The position numbers and the translations under genes were made by a program. From Porphyromonas crevioricanis (GTDB lineage Bacteria > Bacteroidota > Bacteroidia > Bacteroidales > Porphyromonadaceae), in assembly GCF_900167225.1 (NCBI RefSeq), contig NZ_FUXH01000006.1, positions 1-64,000 of the forward strand: a stretch of 64,000 nt of DNA, in the 5' to 3' direction. Under the pieces are notes generated by a model. That model saw only the letters and a program-made list of their open reading frames with translations. It was not told the origin of the DNA and searched no databases. This document shows, piece after piece, positions 27,042-37,793 of the stretch (positions within the stretch are counted from its first letter, which is position 1; every line of letters starts with the position of its first letter).

Positions 27042-28379
27042 TTAGTAGGCGGAAACAGTACCTGTACGACCTTTAATTCGACCTGTCTTAAGCAAACCAT
27101 CATAATGGCGCATAAGCAAGTGACTCTCTATCTGCTGAAGTGTATCCAAAACAACCCCTACAAGAATTAGCAAAGATGTACCTCCAAAGAATTGAGCAAA
27201 ACCTCCACTAACTCCCAGGATCTCGGCAAAAGCAGGAAGAATAGCCACAACTGCTAAGAACAGAGCACCAGGCAAGGTTATTCTGTCCATGATCGCATCC
27301 AAGTAATCCTTTGTAGGCTTACCAGGTTTCACTCCAGGAACAAAACCATTGTTACGCTTCAAATCATCCGCCATTTGTGTTGGATTGATTGTGATAGCTG
27401 TGTAGAAGTAGGTAAAGAGAATAATCAACAGAGCAAATACAAAGTTGTACCAGAACCCTGTATTATCCATAAAGGCCTGCATGAAAGAACCTCCCTCCGC
27501 TTTTGCAAACCCCATGATAGAGATGGGGATAAACATGATAGCCTGAGCAAAAATGATTGGCATCACATTAGCTGCATTTACCTTCAACGGTATATACTGG
27601 CGAGCCCCTCCATACTGTTTGTTACCAATCACCCTTTTGGCATACTGCACAGGGACCTTCCGAGTCCCTTGTACAAGCAAGATTGCTCCTGCAATGACAA
27701 ACAAAAGGAATACAATTTCGAACAAAAATGCAACCAACCCTCCAGCAGCACTTCCCAAACGAGAAGTGAATTCAGCTAATAGAGCGTGAGGCAAACGAGC
27801 TATGATCCCGACAAGAATAATGAAAGAAATACCATTCCCTATCCCCTTATCAGTGATGCGCTCACCAAGCCACAAGACAAACATACTACCTGCTGCAAGA
27901 ATAATAGTCGCATAGATCTGGAACCAAAGTCCAGCAGGCAGAGACGCCCCCACAGAGCTCAGCTGCACATTCAGGTTAATCAAATAAGTTGGGGCCTGCA
28001 TCAGAAGGATTAGCACAGTAAGATATCGTGTCCATTGATTAATCTTACGGCGACCGCTCTCTCCCTCACGTTGCAACTTCTGCATGGAAGGTACAGCAAT
28101 AGCAGCCAACTGCATCACAATAGAAGCAGAGATATAAGGCATAATCCCCAATGCGAATATAGAAGCATTGGAGAATGCCCCCCCTGAGAACATATCGAGG
28201 AGCGCCAAAAGCCCCTCGGCAGTCTGGTTCTGAAGAGCACCTAAGTCAGCAGGATTAATACCCGGTATCACCACGAAGGAACCCAAACGATACACCAGAA
28301 CAAACAATATGGTGATGAGGATTCGCTTACGCAGATCCTCAATCTTCCATATGTTTCTTACTGTCTCAAAAACTCGCAT
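27042..28379 (-). CDS. secY: Protein translocase subunit SecY
   Basis: 445 residues with ten membrane segments and family signatures GINPADLGAL near the N-terminus, GIMPYISASIVMQL, and the cytosolic loop FVPGVKPGKPT that contacts ribosome and SecA. It is the core channel for export. 3 bp after rplO. Confidence 0.98.
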   Translation of the reverse strand: MRVFETVRNIWKIEDLRKRILITILFVLVYRLGSFVVIPGINPADLGALQNQTAEGLLALLDMFSGGAFSNASIFALGIMPYISASIVMQLAAIAVPSMQKLQREGESGRRKINQWTRYLTVLILLMQAPTYLINLNVQLSSVGASLPAGLWFQIYATIILAAGSMFVLWLGERITDKGIGNGISFIILVGIIARLPHALLAEFTSRLGSAAGGLVAFLFEIVFLLFVIAGAILLVQGTRKVPVQYAKRVIGNKQYGGARQYIPLKVNAANVMPIIFAQAIMFIPISIMGFAKAEGGSFMQAFMDNTGFWYNFVFALLIILFTYFYTAITINPTQMADDLKRNNGFVPGVKPGKPTKDYLDAIMDRITLPGALFLAVVAILPAFAEILGVSGGFAQFFGGTSLLILVGVVLDTLQQIESHLLMRHYDGLLKTGRIKGRTGTVSAY

Positions 28380-28382
28380 ACC

Positions 28383-28829
28383 TTAGCATTTTACAACAGA
28401 ACCCCCGGCTGCTACAATGGCCTCTTCTGCTTTCTTGCTGAAAGCATTCGCTTGAACTTCGAGTTTGATCGAAATCTCTCCCTTAGCCAAGATCTTGATT
28501 AAATCATTCTTTCCGGCCAGACCGGCAGATTTAATATCTTCGATCGTGATGCTCTGGAGATTGCGAAGCTGAGCCAGATCCTGCAAGCTAGAAAGGTTGA
28601 CAGCTTGGTATTCTACACGATTAATATTCTTGAATCCGAACTTAGGTAAACGACGCTGAATTGGCATCTGCCCTCCCTCAAAACCGAGTTTTTTCTTGTA
28701 TCCGGAGCGACTCTTAGCTCCCTTATGGCCACGCGTAGAAGTGCCTCCCAGTCCAGAACCAGGTCCACGACCGATACGCTTGCGTGATTTCACAGAGCCT
28801 TCAGCAGGCTTCAAACTGGATAGATCCAT
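28383..28829 (-). CDS. rplO: 50S ribosomal protein uL15
   Basis: 148 residues. N-terminal glycine-rich extension (RIGRGPGSGLGGTSTRGHKG) and C-terminal globular part ending VAAGGSVVKC. 25 bp after rpmD. Confidence 0.97.
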   Translation of the reverse strand: MDLSSLKPAEGSVKSRKRIGRGPGSGLGGTSTRGHKGAKSRSGYKKKLGFEGGQMPIQRRLPKFGFKNINRVEYQAVNLSSLQDLAQLRNLQSITIEDIKSAGLAGKNDLIKILAKGEISIKLEVQANAFSKKAEEAIVAAGGSVVKC

Positions 28830-28854
28830 GTTTATCTGTTTTATAATAAACGAC

Positions 28855-29037
28855 TTATTCTACTATACGCACTAAGTGCCTCACCTTTTCTACCATTCCA
28901 AGGATCTGTGACGTTGCAGAGTGCTCCACAATCTGATTATTCTTGCGAAGTCCCAATGCATCCAAAGTCCTTTTTTGGCAACTGGGCATACCAATACGGC
29001 TACGCACCTGTTGGATTTTGATTTTCTTATCCATCAC
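28855..29037 (-). CDS. rpmD: 50S ribosomal protein uL30
   Basis: 60 residues with the compact uL30 fold (KIQQVRSRIGMPSCQKRTLD, LGLRKNNQIVEHS). The start may be the first or second Met of MMDKKIK. 21 bp after rpsE. Confidence 0.95.
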   Translation of the reverse strand: MMDKKIKIQQVRSRIGMPSCQKRTLDALGLRKNNQIVEHSATSQILGMVEKVRHLVRIVE

Positions 29038-29058
29038 AAAATCTTCATTAAGTTGTTT

Positions 29059-29577
29059 TTATCCCTTAAAGACTTTTTCCACAGAGATTCCCCTCGACTG
29101 AGCCACCATAAGAGGACTGCGCATTTCAGACAAGGCCTCAATAGTCGCTTTCACTAAGTTGTGAGGATTGGAAGAGCCTTTGCTTTTTGCAAGCACATCC
29201 TTAATGCCCACACTCTCCAACACAGCACGCATAGCACCTCCAGCCTTCACTCCGGTACCAGCACTGGCTGGCTTGAGCAGAACCTTGGCTCCTCCGAATG
29301 CAGCACTCTGTTCGTGGGGGATAGTACCATTGTGCACGGGCACACGTATAAGATTCTTCTTGGCGGCCTCTGTTCCTTTGGCTATCGCAGCAGCAACTTC
29401 ACCTGCTTTTCCAAGTCCAAAACCAATCACACCATCTTCATTGCCCACAACCACAATAGCAGCGAAAGTAAAGGTACGCCCCCCTTTTGTAACTTTCGTC
29501 ACACGGTTAATAGCGACTAATCTTTCCTTAAGCTCTAAATCATTCGTTGATTTAACACGATTCATTATTCCTGCCAT
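29059..29577 (-). CDS. rpsE: 30S ribosomal protein uS5
   Basis: 172 residues from the ATG at 29575-29577 ([11 protein letters not shown]). A TTG 12 bases upstream would overlap rplR but the ATG matches homologues. It has the S5 double-stranded RNA-binding fold ([19 protein letters not shown]) and the C-terminal domain ([20 protein letters not shown]). It influences decoding accuracy. Confidence 0.96.
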   Translation of the reverse strand: MAGIMNRVKSTNDLELKERLVAINRVTKVTKGGRTFTFAAIVVVGNEDGVIGFGLGKAGEVAAAIAKGTEAAKKNLIRVPVHNGTIPHEQSAAFGGAKVLLKPASAGTGVKAGGAMRAVLESVGIKDVLAKSKGSSNPHNLVKATIEALSEMRSPLMVAQSRGISVEKVFKG

Positions 29578-29585
29578 TTCTTCCG

Positions 29586-29930
29586 TCAAAATTTGAGACC
29601 TGCACTTCTTGCGGCATCGGCCAGTTCTTTAATTCTACCGTGAAACAGATAGCCACTACGATCAAATACAACTCTCGTAATCCCGGCTTCTTGAGCATTG
29701 CGAGCGATGCTTTCTCCAACTTTGGCTGCTATTTCCTTCTTTGTACCCTGAAAATCCATCTTCAAGGATGAAGCTGCGGCAAGAGTACGACCACTCTCGT
29801 CATCTATCACTTGGGCATAAATCTGCTTATTACTCCTAAACACACACAAACGCGGGCACTCTGCAGTTCCACTGATCCTGCTGCGAATACGAGTTTTTAT
29901 TTTGAGTCTTCTAGCTTGTTTTGTTATCAT
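29586..29930 (-). CDS. rplR: 50S ribosomal protein uL18
   Basis: 114 residues, with the basic N-terminus [17 protein letters not shown] and the 5S rRNA-binding core ([37 protein letters not shown]). 21 bp after rplF. Confidence 0.97.
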   Translation of the reverse strand: MITKQARRLKIKTRIRSRISGTAECPRLCVFRSNKQIYAQVIDDESGRTLAAASSLKMDFQGTKKEIAAKVGESIARNAQEAGITRVVFDRSGYLFHGRIKELADAARSAGLKF

Positions 29931-29951
29931 GATCTCAGTCCTTTTTGGGTG

Positions 29952-30503
29952 TTACTTACCAGCGACTTTTCCTGATTTGCGACGAATTTCTTCACCAACA
30001 AACTTCACGCCCTTGCCCTTATATGGCTCCGGCTTACGGAAAGATCGAATCTTATTACAAATTTGGCCGAGAAGCTGCTTATCTGCACATTCAAGAGTGA
30101 TGAGAGGGTTTTTGTTTCGTTCAGTCTTTGCCTCTACTTTAACTTCTGCTGGCAATTGGAAATAAATCGCATGGGTAAATCCCAAAGACAACTCTAAGAT
30201 CTGTCCGTTATTGGCGGCACGGTAACCAACACCCACCAATTCCAGTGTACGGCTGTACCCCTGACTTACACCTACGACCATATTATTAACCAGAGATCTA
30301 TACAAGCCATGCAATGAGCGATCCTCTCTCTCTTCACTATGACGTGAAAACAATATGTGATCATCCTCAATCTCCATGGTAATACGAGGGTCTATCTTCT
30401 GAGAAAGCTCTCCTTTGGGACCTTTTACTGTCACGACTTCATCTACTAGAGAAACCGTCACTCCCGCTGGTATGGCTATGGGCATTTTTCCTATTCTAGA
30501 CAT
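29952..30503 (-). CDS. rplF: 50S ribosomal protein uL6
   Basis: 183 residues. MSRIGKMPIAIPAGV start, two similar alpha/beta domains, and the family signature PEPYKGKGVKFVGEEIRRK. 15 bp after rpsH. Confidence 0.97.
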   Translation of the reverse strand: MSRIGKMPIAIPAGVTVSLVDEVVTVKGPKGELSQKIDPRITMEIEDDHILFSRHSEEREDRSLHGLYRSLVNNMVVGVSQGYSRTLELVGVGYRAANNGQILELSLGFTHAIYFQLPAEVKVEAKTERNKNPLITLECADKQLLGQICNKIRSFRKPEPYKGKGVKFVGEEIRRKSGKVAGK

Positions 30504-30518
30504 AAGCTTACTCCTTCA

Positions 30519-30917
30519 TCAATAAATATAACACAACACCTCACCACCAACCTTGAGGTCATTGGCCTCCTTGTCAGTCATCACACCCTTACTCGTTGAA
30601 AGGATAGCGATACCCAAGCCATTAAGAACTCGAGGCATCTCTCTGTAGCCAACATAACGACGCAAGCCCGGTCGAGAAACTCGTTTAAGACACTTGATCG
30701 CATTTGATTTGTTCTTAAGGTCATACTTGAGAGCAACCTTAATTGTTCCCTGAGGGGCATCTCCTTCCTCGAACTTATAGTTCAAGATGTACCCTTTTTC
30801 GAAGAGAATCTTAGTGATCTCTTTCTTTAGATTGGACGCAGGTATCTCTACTACCCGATGCTTAGCTCCGATAGCGTTCCGCAACCGCGTCAAATAATCT
30901 GCAATAGGATCTGTCAT
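30519..30917 (-). CDS. rpsH: 30S ribosomal protein uS8
   Basis: 132 residues from the ATG at 30915-30917 (MTDPIADYLTRLRNA). The frame is open 13 codons further upstream but the family starts here. The C-terminal signature GIAILSTSKGVMTDKEA is present. A 148-nt gap separates it from rpsN. In E. coli S8 is the spc operon repressor. Confidence 0.97.
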   Translation of the reverse strand: MTDPIADYLTRLRNAIGAKHRVVEIPASNLKKEITKILFEKGYILNYKFEEGDAPQGTIKVALKYDLKNKSNAIKCLKRVSRPGLRRYVGYREMPRVLNGLGIAILSTSKGVMTDKEANDLKVGGEVLCYIY

Positions 30918-31065
30918 TTTGTTATTGATTAAATTGATCTGTTCTAAGCCAGACAATATTTAACATAGGCCCATTTCAGCTTGGCAAACCCTGCACAAAA
31001 TCGACATCGATACAAGTGCAGCACCTCCCAAGCCAAAACGAGCAAGAGAAAAGTCAATCTATAGC

Positions 31066-31335
31066 TTACCAACTTGCTTTCTTGACCCCCGGGATGAGTC
31101 CCTTCGAGGCCATTTCCCTAAACTGTATACGAGAAATACCAAACTGTCTCATATAGCCTTTGGGACGACCTGTCATAGAACAACGATTATGGAGACGGAC
31201 GGGGGAAGCGTTACGAGGAAGCGACTGAAGTTCCTCGTAGAGACCTTCCGCCTTAAGACGCTTACGCTTCTCGGCATACTTTTCTACGAGTTTGGCTCGC
31301 TTTACTTCCCGAGCCTTCATTGATTCTTTTGCCAT
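31066..31335 (-). CDS. rpsN: 30S ribosomal protein uS14, zinc-free form
   Basis: 89 residues from the ATG at 31333-31335 ([13 protein letters not shown]). It is the long form and lacks the two CxxC zinc pairs. It ends with [19 protein letters not shown] and KKASW. One base separates it from the rplE stop. Confidence 0.96.
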   Translation of the reverse strand: MAKESMKAREVKRAKLVEKYAEKRKRLKAEGLYEELQSLPRNASPVRLHNRCSMTGRPKGYMRQFGISRIQFREMASKGLIPGVKKASW

Positions 31336-31336
31336 A

Positions 31337-31891
31337 TCAATTTTCTTTTTTCGCATTCTTGAAAGGCAGACCAAACTCTTTCAAAAGAGCATAGCCTTCC
31401 TCATCTGTAAGCGCAGAGGTTACAAAGGTAATATTCATTCCTAATATCTTGGTCACCGAGTCAAGATTTATCTCAGGAAATATGATTTGCTCCTCGATCC
31501 CCAAAGTATAATTACCACGGCCATCAAACTTACTTTCGATGCCCTTGAAGTCGCGAATACGAGGCAAAGCTACACGAATCAAGCGCTCCAGAAACTCATA
31601 CATCTGCTCGCGTCGAAGGGTAACCATGACACCAATCGGCATACGCTTTCTGAGTTTGAAGTTGGAAATATCCTTCTTGGAGAATGTAGCAACTGCCTTC
31701 TGACCAGTAATAGCTGTGAGTTCATTGATAGCGACATCAATAATCTTCTTATCCGCAGTCGCCATACCCAAACCCTGATTGATAACAATCTTCTTGAGTA
31801 CAGGTACCTGCATCACAGAAGAGTAACCAAACTGCTTCTGAAGAGCCGGAATTATTCGCTCGTCGTATTCTTTCTTGAGATTTGCTGTCAT
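31337..31891 (-). CDS. rplE: 50S ribosomal protein uL5
   Basis: 184 residues from the ATG at 31889-31891 ([11 protein letters not shown]), chosen over upstream Met codons to match homologues. It contains [12 protein letters not shown] and the signature [20 protein letters not shown]. It contacts 5S rRNA and the P-site tRNA. Confidence 0.96.
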   Translation of the reverse strand: MTANLKKEYDERIIPALQKQFGYSSVMQVPVLKKIVINQGLGMATADKKIIDVAINELTAITGQKAVATFSKKDISNFKLRKRMPIGVMVTLRREQMYEFLERLIRVALPRIRDFKGIESKFDGRGNYTLGIEEQIIFPEINLDSVTKILGMNITFVTSALTDEEGYALLKEFGLPFKNAKKEN

Positions 31892-31902
31892 CACTTGGCT
31901 CA

Positions 31903-32223
31903 TCACTTAATCTCCTCCCCAGATTTTTTGGAATAACGTACTAATCTTCCATTAGCACCGACTCTCCGACCAATCCTAGTTCCCTTTCCAGACTTAGGAT
32001 CAACGACATTCAAATTTGAGAGATGTATAGGTGCTTCCTTCTTCTCTATTCCTCCTTGAGGATTGCTTGCAGAGGGCTTTGCATGCTTCGAAATGATATT
32101 CAAGCCTTCCACGATGGCTCTATTCTTGTCAACTAAGACCTGCAAGACACGTCCGGTCTTGCCCTTGTCTTCGCCGGCATTTACCATCACAGTATCGCCC
32201 TTCTTTATATGTAACTTACTCAT
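31903..32223 (-). CDS. rplX: 50S ribosomal protein uL24
   Basis: 106 residues. KOW motif [20 protein letters not shown] near the N-terminus. It acts early in large-subunit assembly. 24 bp after rplN. Confidence 0.97.
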   Translation of the reverse strand: MSKLHIKKGDTVMVNAGEDKGKTGRVLQVLVDKNRAIVEGLNIISKHAKPSASNPQGGIEKKEAPIHLSNLNVVDPKSGKGTRIGRRVGANGRLVRYSKKSGEEIK

Positions 32224-32247
32224 TTTACTGTTGTCGATTTGAGATGG

Positions 32248-32613
32248 TTAAAGAACTTCAGGAGCAAGAGATACAATTTTCATATTCTTGGCACGAAGCT
32301 CGCGAGCTACAGGACCAAAAATACGGCTACCTCTCATATCTCCGGCATTGTTCAGCAACACACAAGCATTATCATCGAAACGGATGTAAGAGCCATCAGG
32401 ACGACGCACCTCCTTCTTTGTACGTACAATGATAGCCTTAGACACCGCCCCCTTCTTCACATCACTGGAAGGTATTACACTCTTTACGGAAACGACAATG
32501 ATATCACCCACAGAGGCATAACGACGACGTGTACCTCCTAAAACGCGGATACACAACACCTCACGAGCTCCACTATTATCTGCTACGGAAAGACGAGATT
32601 CCTGCTGTATCAT
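32248..32613 (-). CDS. rplN: 50S ribosomal protein uL14
   Basis: 121 residues. [19 protein letters not shown] is a canonical uL14 start, and it ends VSLAPEVL. It overlaps the rpsQ stop by one base. Confidence 0.98.
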   Translation of the reverse strand: MIQQESRLSVADNSGAREVLCIRVLGGTRRRYASVGDIIVVSVKSVIPSSDVKKGAVSKAIIVRTKKEVRRPDGSYIRFDDNACVLLNNAGDMRGSRIFGPVARELRAKNMKIVSLAPEVL

Positions 32614-32867
32614 TATTTAGCCCTTTCAACTATTTCTATTACTCTCCAACGCTTTGAGCGACTGAGAGGGCGAGTTTCCATAATGCGTACGGTATCGCCT
32701 ATATTACACTCATTTTTCTCATCATGAGCATGGTACTTCTTCGTCTTATTGACAAACTTACCATATATCGGGTGTTTTTCCTTCCATTTCACCGAAACAG
32801 TGACTGTCTTGTCCATAAGATTACTGGACACCACACCCATACGTTCTTTTCTGAGATTTCTATCCAT
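32613..32867 (-). CDS. rpsQ: 30S ribosomal protein uS17
   Basis: 84 residues with the OB-fold pattern [19 protein letters not shown] and [20 protein letters not shown]. 5 bp after rpmC. Confidence 0.97.
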   Translation of the reverse strand: MDRNLRKERMGVVSSNLMDKTVTVSVKWKEKHPIYGKFVNKTKKYHAHDEKNECNIGDTVRIMETRPLSRSKRWRVIEIVERAK

Positions 32868-32872
32868 TATAA

Positions 32873-33070
32873 TCAGTCGTTGTTGTTATTACGTTCCGTA
32901 AGAACTGTTTTCATCCTTGCTATCGTGCGACGCAACTTGGTCAATTGAGCAGGATTGTCCAACGGAGAGACTGAATGATTAATACGCATCTGGTTGTACT
33001 CTGCACTTACAGCCGCCAAACGCTCCTGCAATTCAGATGTACTCAGTTCCTTGATTTCTGCAATTTTCAT
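32873..33070 (-). CDS. rpmC: 50S ribosomal protein uL29
   Basis: 65 residues, a helical hairpin ([34 protein letters not shown]). It lies by the exit tunnel, near the docking site for SRP and trigger factor. 18 bp after rplP. Confidence 0.97.
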   Translation of the reverse strand: MKIAEIKELSTSELQERLAAVSAEYNQMRINHSVSPLDNPAQLTKLRRTIARMKTVLTERNNNND

Positions 33071-33088
33071 ATACCCTATACGTATTGT

Positions 33089-33514
33089 TTATTTAGCAAA
33101 GTCATAATCACGGCGCACTACGAATTTAGTAGTCACAGGCAACTTCTGAGCAGCCAAGCGCAGAGCCTCCTTTGCCACTTCATAGCTTACACCCTCAATC
33201 TCAAAAATCATGCGACCAGGAGTCACAGGGGCCACAAAACCTTCCGGAGAACCTTTCCCCTTACCCATACGCACCTCAGCAGGTTTCTTGGTAATCGGCT
33301 TATCTGGGAAGATTCTAACCCACACTTGACCCTGACGTTGCATATATCTGGTTACAGCAATACGAGCAGCCTCTATTTGGCGACCTGTAATCCACTTACT
33401 TTGCAGGGATTTGATCCCAAATGAGCCAAAAGCAAGCTGGTTGCCACGCTGAGCATTGCCTTTCATGCGCCCTTTTTGAGCTCTTCTGAATTTTGTTTTC
33501 TTAGGTTGTAACAT
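33089..33514 (-). CDS. rplP: 50S ribosomal protein uL16
   Basis: 141 residues. [19 protein letters not shown] start and the signature [16 protein letters not shown] with the conserved basic loop near the A site. 21 bp after rpsC. Confidence 0.98.
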   Translation of the reverse strand: MLQPKKTKFRRAQKGRMKGNAQRGNQLAFGSFGIKSLQSKWITGRQIEAARIAVTRYMQRQGQVWVRIFPDKPITKKPAEVRMGKGKGSPEGFVAPVTPGRMIFEIEGVSYEVAKEALRLAAQKLPVTTKFVVRRDYDFAK

Positions 33515-33535
33515 TTCCTTAGTTACTTATAAATG

Positions 33536-34285
33536 TTAGCGATTACCTCTTCTGGCTCCACCGCGACGACGGCCCCCACGCTCCCGGTCTCCACGACCCA
33601 AAGGATCACGACGACCAGCATTCTTGGCAACTGCAAATGAAGGGGCAAGATCGCGCTTCTCATAGACCTCTCCCTTGCAAATCCAAACCTTTACACCAAT
33701 CAAGCCAACCTTGGTCAAGGCCTCAGCCTGTGCATAATCAATGTCCGCACGTAGAGTATGCAGAGGGGTACGTCCTTCTTTGTACATCTCTGAGCGAGCC
33801 ATTTCTGCCCCATTCAATCTACCAGAAAGCTGCACCTTGATGCCTTCCGCTCCCATACGCATAGAGGAAGCAATAGCCATCTTGATAGCCCTACGGTAGT
33901 TAATTTTACCTTCAAGCTGACGAGCAATACCATCCGCAACGATCTTTGCGTCGAGCTCAGGCTTCCGTATTTCGAAAATATTGATCTGGACATCTTTCTT
34001 GTCTGTAAGAGACTTCAGCTCCTCTTTGAGCTTATCAACCTCCTGACCTCCCTTGCCAATAATCAGACCTGGTCTGGAAGTGCAAATCGTAACGGTAACC
34101 AACTTAAGGGCCCGTTCAATAACCACTCTCGACACACTGGCCTTTGCAAGACGGGCATCCAGATAGCGACGTATCTTACTATCCTCCAGCAATGTTTCCC
34201 CATAATTGCGACCACCGAACCAGTTGGAATCCCATCCTCTAATGATACCAAGGCGGTTGCTAATTGGATTTGTTTTCTGTCCCAT
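33536..34285 (-). CDS. rpsC: 30S ribosomal protein uS3
   Basis: 249 residues. KH domain with [20 protein letters not shown], the C-terminal domain [19 protein letters not shown], and an Arg/Gly-rich tail. It lies at the mRNA entry channel. 6 bp after rplV. Confidence 0.98.
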   Translation of the reverse strand: MGQKTNPISNRLGIIRGWDSNWFGGRNYGETLLEDSKIRRYLDARLAKASVSRVVIERALKLVTVTICTSRPGLIIGKGGQEVDKLKEELKSLTDKKDVQINIFEIRKPELDAKIVADGIARQLEGKINYRRAIKMAIASSMRMGAEGIKVQLSGRLNGAEMARSEMYKEGRTPLHTLRADIDYAQAEALTKVGLIGVKVWICKGEVYEKRDLAPSFAVAKNAGRRDPLGRGDRERGGRRRGGARRGNR

Positions 34286-34291
34286 CCTACA

Positions 34292-34702
34292 TCAATTATT
34301 GGTTTCGTTGTTACTAACAGCATCCACAAAGAGAGTCACATGATTTGATCTTTTGCGAATACGATATCCTCTACCCTGAGGAGCCGGTCTCAGACGCTTA
34401 AGCATCATGCCTTCGTCTACAGTTATACGAGAAACATAGAGTTCCCCAGCCTCAGCCTTGCGCTGATTCTTTTCTTCCCAGTTTGCAATAGCCGAACGAA
34501 GTAGTTTTTCCACACGAGCTGCAGCTTCTTTTTGAGAAAAACGTAACACGCCCAAAGCTCTATCTACTTCCATCCCTCGCACCATATCTGCTACATAGCG
34601 CATCTTACGGGGAGAAGTAGGCACATTCCTGAGCTGTGCAAAGGACACAGCACGAAGTGCTTCCCTTCTTCTTTCGGCTGATATTCTTTTTCTAGCACCC
34701 AT
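34292..34702 (-). CDS. rplV: 50S ribosomal protein uL22
   Basis: 136 residues from the ATG at 34700-34702 ([14 protein letters not shown]); the frame extends upstream but the family start is here. The tunnel-reaching hairpin [17 protein letters not shown] is intact. 60 bp after rpsS. Confidence 0.96.
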   Translation of the reverse strand: MGARKRISAERRREALRAVSFAQLRNVPTSPRKMRYVADMVRGMEVDRALGVLRFSQKEAAARVEKLLRSAIANWEEKNQRKAEAGELYVSRITVDEGMMLKRLRPAPQGRGYRIRKRSNHVTLFVDAVSNNETNN

Positions 34703-34762
34703 TGTTCTAATTGTTTTTTGATCAGTTTCCTGAGTTATTGTCAAATAATCTCAACCGAAAGA

Positions 34763-35032
34763 TTATTTCTTCTTATTACCAGCATGACCTCGGAAAGTAC
34801 GAGTTGGAGCAAATTCACCCAACTTGTGACCAACCATATTCTCCGTTACAAATACAGGAATGAATTTATTTCCATTATGCACCGCTATGGTATGCCCTAC
34901 AAAGTCTGGAGATATCATCGATGCTCTTGCCCAAGTCTTAACCACGGCCTTCTTACCGCTCTCGTTCATAGCGAGAACCTTCTTTTCCAGCTTCAGGTTG
35001 ATATAGGGGCCTTTCTTAATTGAACGACTCAT
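34763..35032 (-). CDS. rpsS: 30S ribosomal protein uS19
   Basis: 89 residues. [19 protein letters not shown] and [18 protein letters not shown] are universal uS19 motifs. 19 bp after rplB. Confidence 0.98.
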   Translation of the reverse strand: MSRSIKKGPYINLKLEKKVLAMNESGKKAVVKTWARASMISPDFVGHTIAVHNGNKFIPVFVTENMVGHKLGEFAPTRTFRGHAGNKKK

Positions 35033-35051
35033 AATTCGTGTGATTTAAACT

Positions 35052-35876
35052 TTATTTCTTTCTCCTTTCGATGATATACTTAGACGAATGCTTCTTCGGA
35101 GCACGAGTCTTAAGACCCTTTGCATACAAGCCCTTACGAGAGCGAGGATGTCCTCCGGATGCACGGCCTTCACCACCACCCATAGGGTGATCTACAGGGT
35201 TCATAGCCACGCCACGCACACGAGGTCTGCGACCAAGCCAACGGGTACGTCCAGCCTTACCCGAACACTCAAGGCTATGATCCTTATTTCCTATTCCTCC
35301 GATAGTAGCCTTACAAGCCGACAATATTCGGCGAGTCTCACCAGACGGCATACGAATCACCACATACTTTTCTTCACGAGAGGTCAACTGAGCAAACGTT
35401 CCAGCCGAACGAACGAGCTTACCTCCCTGTTGAGGTCTGAGTTCAATATTGTGGATAATCGTACCTACAGGGATTTTGGCTAGAGGGAGAGCGTTACCAA
35501 TTTCTGGAGCAGCCATTTCCCCAGACATCACTGTTTGGCCTACTTCCAAACCATCTGGGGCTACGATATAGGACTTTTCTCCATCTGCATAGTAGAGCAG
35601 AGCAATACGAGCAGAACGGTTAGGGTCGTATTCGATAGTCTTGACGGTAGCAGGGATGCCATCTTTCCTTCTCTTAAAGTCAATCAAACGGTAGCGTTGC
35701 TTATGACCTCCACCAATGTAACGCATGGTCATCTTACCAGTGTTGTTACGGCCACCGGATTTTCTCCGACCAACAACAAGAGACTTCTCTGGAGCCGACG
35801 CAGTGATTGTATCGAAAGCTCCAATAATCTTATGTCTTTGCCCCGGGCTAGTGGGCTTCAATTTACGTGTTCCCAT
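35052..35876 (-). CDS. rplB: 50S ribosomal protein uL2
   Basis: 274 residues. Conserved core and the C-terminal [17 protein letters not shown] loop next to the peptidyl transferase centre. It starts [15 protein letters not shown]. 8 bp after rplW. Confidence 0.98.
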   Translation of the reverse strand: MGTRKLKPTSPGQRHKIIGAFDTITASAPEKSLVVGRRKSGGRNNTGKMTMRYIGGGHKQRYRLIDFKRRKDGIPATVKTIEYDPNRSARIALLYYADGEKSYIVAPDGLEVGQTVMSGEMAAPEIGNALPLAKIPVGTIIHNIELRPQQGGKLVRSAGTFAQLTSREEKYVVIRMPSGETRRILSACKATIGGIGNKDHSLECSGKAGRTRWLGRRPRVRGVAMNPVDHPMGGGEGRASGGHPRSRKGLYAKGLKTRAPKKHSSKYIIERRKK

Positions 35877-35884
35877 TACTTTGC

Positions 35885-36178
35885 TTAGATATTACTGAAA
35901 AAGTCGATTACATCACCTTCCTTCAGTGTCACGACAGCTTTCTTGAAAGAAGCTGCACGCCCTTCTATAAGGCCACTACGAGTATAGCGATTCTTGGACT
36001 TGCCGGTATACCTCATGGTATTGACAGACTCGACCTTTACATTGTACATTGCCTCTATGGCTTTTGCTATCTCAATCTTGTTGGCTGTAGGAGAAACGCG
36101 AAAAGCATACCTCTGGGGCATCTTCTCGGTGATAGCAGTCATTTTCTCACTAATAATCGGTTTAATGATGATTCCCAT
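35885..36178 (-). CDS. rplW: 50S ribosomal protein uL23
   Basis: 97 residues. [13 protein letters not shown] start and the loop [15 protein letters not shown]. It is the docking point for SRP (ffh) and trigger factor at the tunnel exit. 3 bp after rplD. Confidence 0.97.
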   Translation of the reverse strand: MGIIIKPIISEKMTAITEKMPQRYAFRVSPTANKIEIAKAIEAMYNVKVESVNTMRYTGKSKNRYTRSGLIEGRAASFKKAVVTLKEGDVIDFFSNI

Positions 36179-36181
36179 TGC

Positions 36182-36820
36182 TTATTCTCCTTTTGCCTTA
36201 AGTTGTTGATTGAGCAAGTCTACAGACTGTTCAGTAAGCACCAGCACTGCATTGTTCAACACAGCATATGTATTCAACTGAGAAGCACGAATAAGAGCCG
36301 TCCTAGGAAGATTGCGAGCCGACAGATAGACAGTTTGCGCAATCTCATCAAAAACATACAGAGTCTTCATATTCTCCAAACCCAAAGCCTTGTTGATAGA
36401 AACAAAATCTCTGGTTTTTGGGGCTTCCATCTCAATGTTCTCAATTACCTTGATCTCTCCCTTACGAGCCTTATAAGTAAGAGCTGACTTCCGAGCAAGA
36501 GCCTTAAGCTTCTTGTTCAGTTTGAAGCCATAGCTACGAGGTCTGGGGCCAAACACACGAGCACCACCCACTAAGAGAGGAGAATTGATATCCCCCCTGC
36601 GAGCTCCACCACCACCTTTCTGGCGAATCAATTTACGCGTGCTACCGGACAGCTCCGAGCGTTCCTTGGCTTTATGAGTACCCTGACGTTGGTTAGCCAT
36701 GTACTGCCTTACAGCGAGGTAAATCGCATGGTCATTGGGTTCGATAGCAAAGACAGAATCGTCCAAAACGACCTTACGACCAGTATCTTCACCCTTGATA
36801 TTATATACACTCAGTTCCAT
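36182..36820 (-). CDS. rplD: 50S ribosomal protein uL4
   Basis: 212 residues. [17 protein letters not shown] start and the extended loop with [20 protein letters not shown] reaching the tunnel. It overlaps rplC by one base. In E. coli L4 represses the S10 operon. Confidence 0.97.
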   Translation of the reverse strand: MELSVYNIKGEDTGRKVVLDDSVFAIEPNDHAIYLAVRQYMANQRQGTHKAKERSELSGSTRKLIRQKGGGGARRGDINSPLLVGGARVFGPRPRSYGFKLNKKLKALARKSALTYKARKGEIKVIENIEMEAPKTRDFVSINKALGLENMKTLYVFDEIAQTVYLSARNLPRTALIRASQLNTYAVLNNAVLVLTEQSVDLLNQQLKAKGE

Positions 36821-37437
36821 TACTTTTCGATTAGAAGGATTGAACCTTTGGCTCCAGGCACACTACCTTTTACAAGCAGTAAATTGTGCTGGGGCATAAT
36901 CTTAATCACTTCGAGGTTCTGTACCGTCACACGCTGGTTTCCGGTCTGGCCGGCCATACGCATCCCTTTGAAAACTTTCGCAGGATACGAACAGGCACCA
37001 ATCGCACCCGGGGCACGCAAACGGTTGTGCTGACCATGAGTTGTCTGACCTACACCACCGAAACCATGACGCTTAACAACTCCCTGAAATCCCTTTCCTT
37101 TGGAAGTCCCTATCACATCCACATAGTTGGTTCCTTCGAAGAACTGCACATCCAATACATCTCCCAGATTGGGTGTATTCTCAAAATCTTTGAACTCGGC
37201 CAAGTGTCTCTTGGGGGTTGTCCCAGCCTTCTGAAAATGTCCGGCCATCGGCTTGGAGGTATTTTTCTCCTTTGCTTCCATGAAGCCAATTTGTACAGCT
37301 TCGTAGCCATCCTTCTCCAGGGTTTTGACTTGGGTCACCACACAAGGACCTACTTCGATAACAGTGCATGGAAGATTCTTTCCATCGGCACTGAAAACGG
37401 ATGTCATTCCGATTTTCTTTCCTAATAAACCTGGCAT
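36820..37437 (-). CDS. rplC: 50S ribosomal protein uL3
   Basis: 205 residues. [15 protein letters not shown] start and the signature [20 protein letters not shown]. It is an early assembly protein near the peptidyl transferase centre. 32 bp after rpsJ. Confidence 0.98.
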   Translation of the reverse strand: MPGLLGKKIGMTSVFSADGKNLPCTVIEVGPCVVTQVKTLEKDGYEAVQIGFMEAKEKNTSKPMAGHFQKAGTTPKRHLAEFKDFENTPNLGDVLDVQFFEGTNYVDVIGTSKGKGFQGVVKRHGFGGVGQTTHGQHNRLRAPGAIGACSYPAKVFKGMRMAGQTGNQRVTVQNLEVIKIMPQHNLLLVKGSVPGAKGSILLIEK

Positions 37438-37469
37438 TTCTTTTTACTATTTACAGGATTGTCCTATGA

Positions 37470-37775
37470 TCAAACCTTGATTTCAACCTCTACTCCACTA
37501 GGAAGCTCCAACTTCATCAACGCATCTACCGTCTTCGCTGTAGCGTTGTAGATGTCAATAAGTCTCTTGTAGGAAGAGAGTTCAAACTGCTCACGTGATT
37601 TCTTGTTCACAAATGTAGAGCGATTCACAGTGAAGATCCTCTTATGAGTGGGCAGAGGAATGGGACCGCTAACTACGGCACCGGTCGTCTTCACAGTCTT
37701 TACGATCTTCTCTGCAGATTTATCTACAAGCATATAATCGTAAGACTTCAGCTTAATTCTAATCTTTTGGCTCAT
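37470..37775 (-). CDS. rpsJ: 30S ribosomal protein uS10
   Basis: 101 residues. [20 protein letters not shown] and the loop [17 protein letters not shown] (the nus-site binding face in NusE). 18 bp after fusA, with no promoter visible between them, so the str and S10 blocks are one transcript. Confidence 0.98.
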   Translation of the reverse strand: MSQKIRIKLKSYDYMLVDKSAEKIVKTVKTTGAVVSGPIPLPTHKRIFTVNRSTFVNKKSREQFELSSYKRLIDIYNATAKTVDALMKLELPSGVEVEIKV

Positions 37776-37793
37776 TATTATCGATTATGTATT

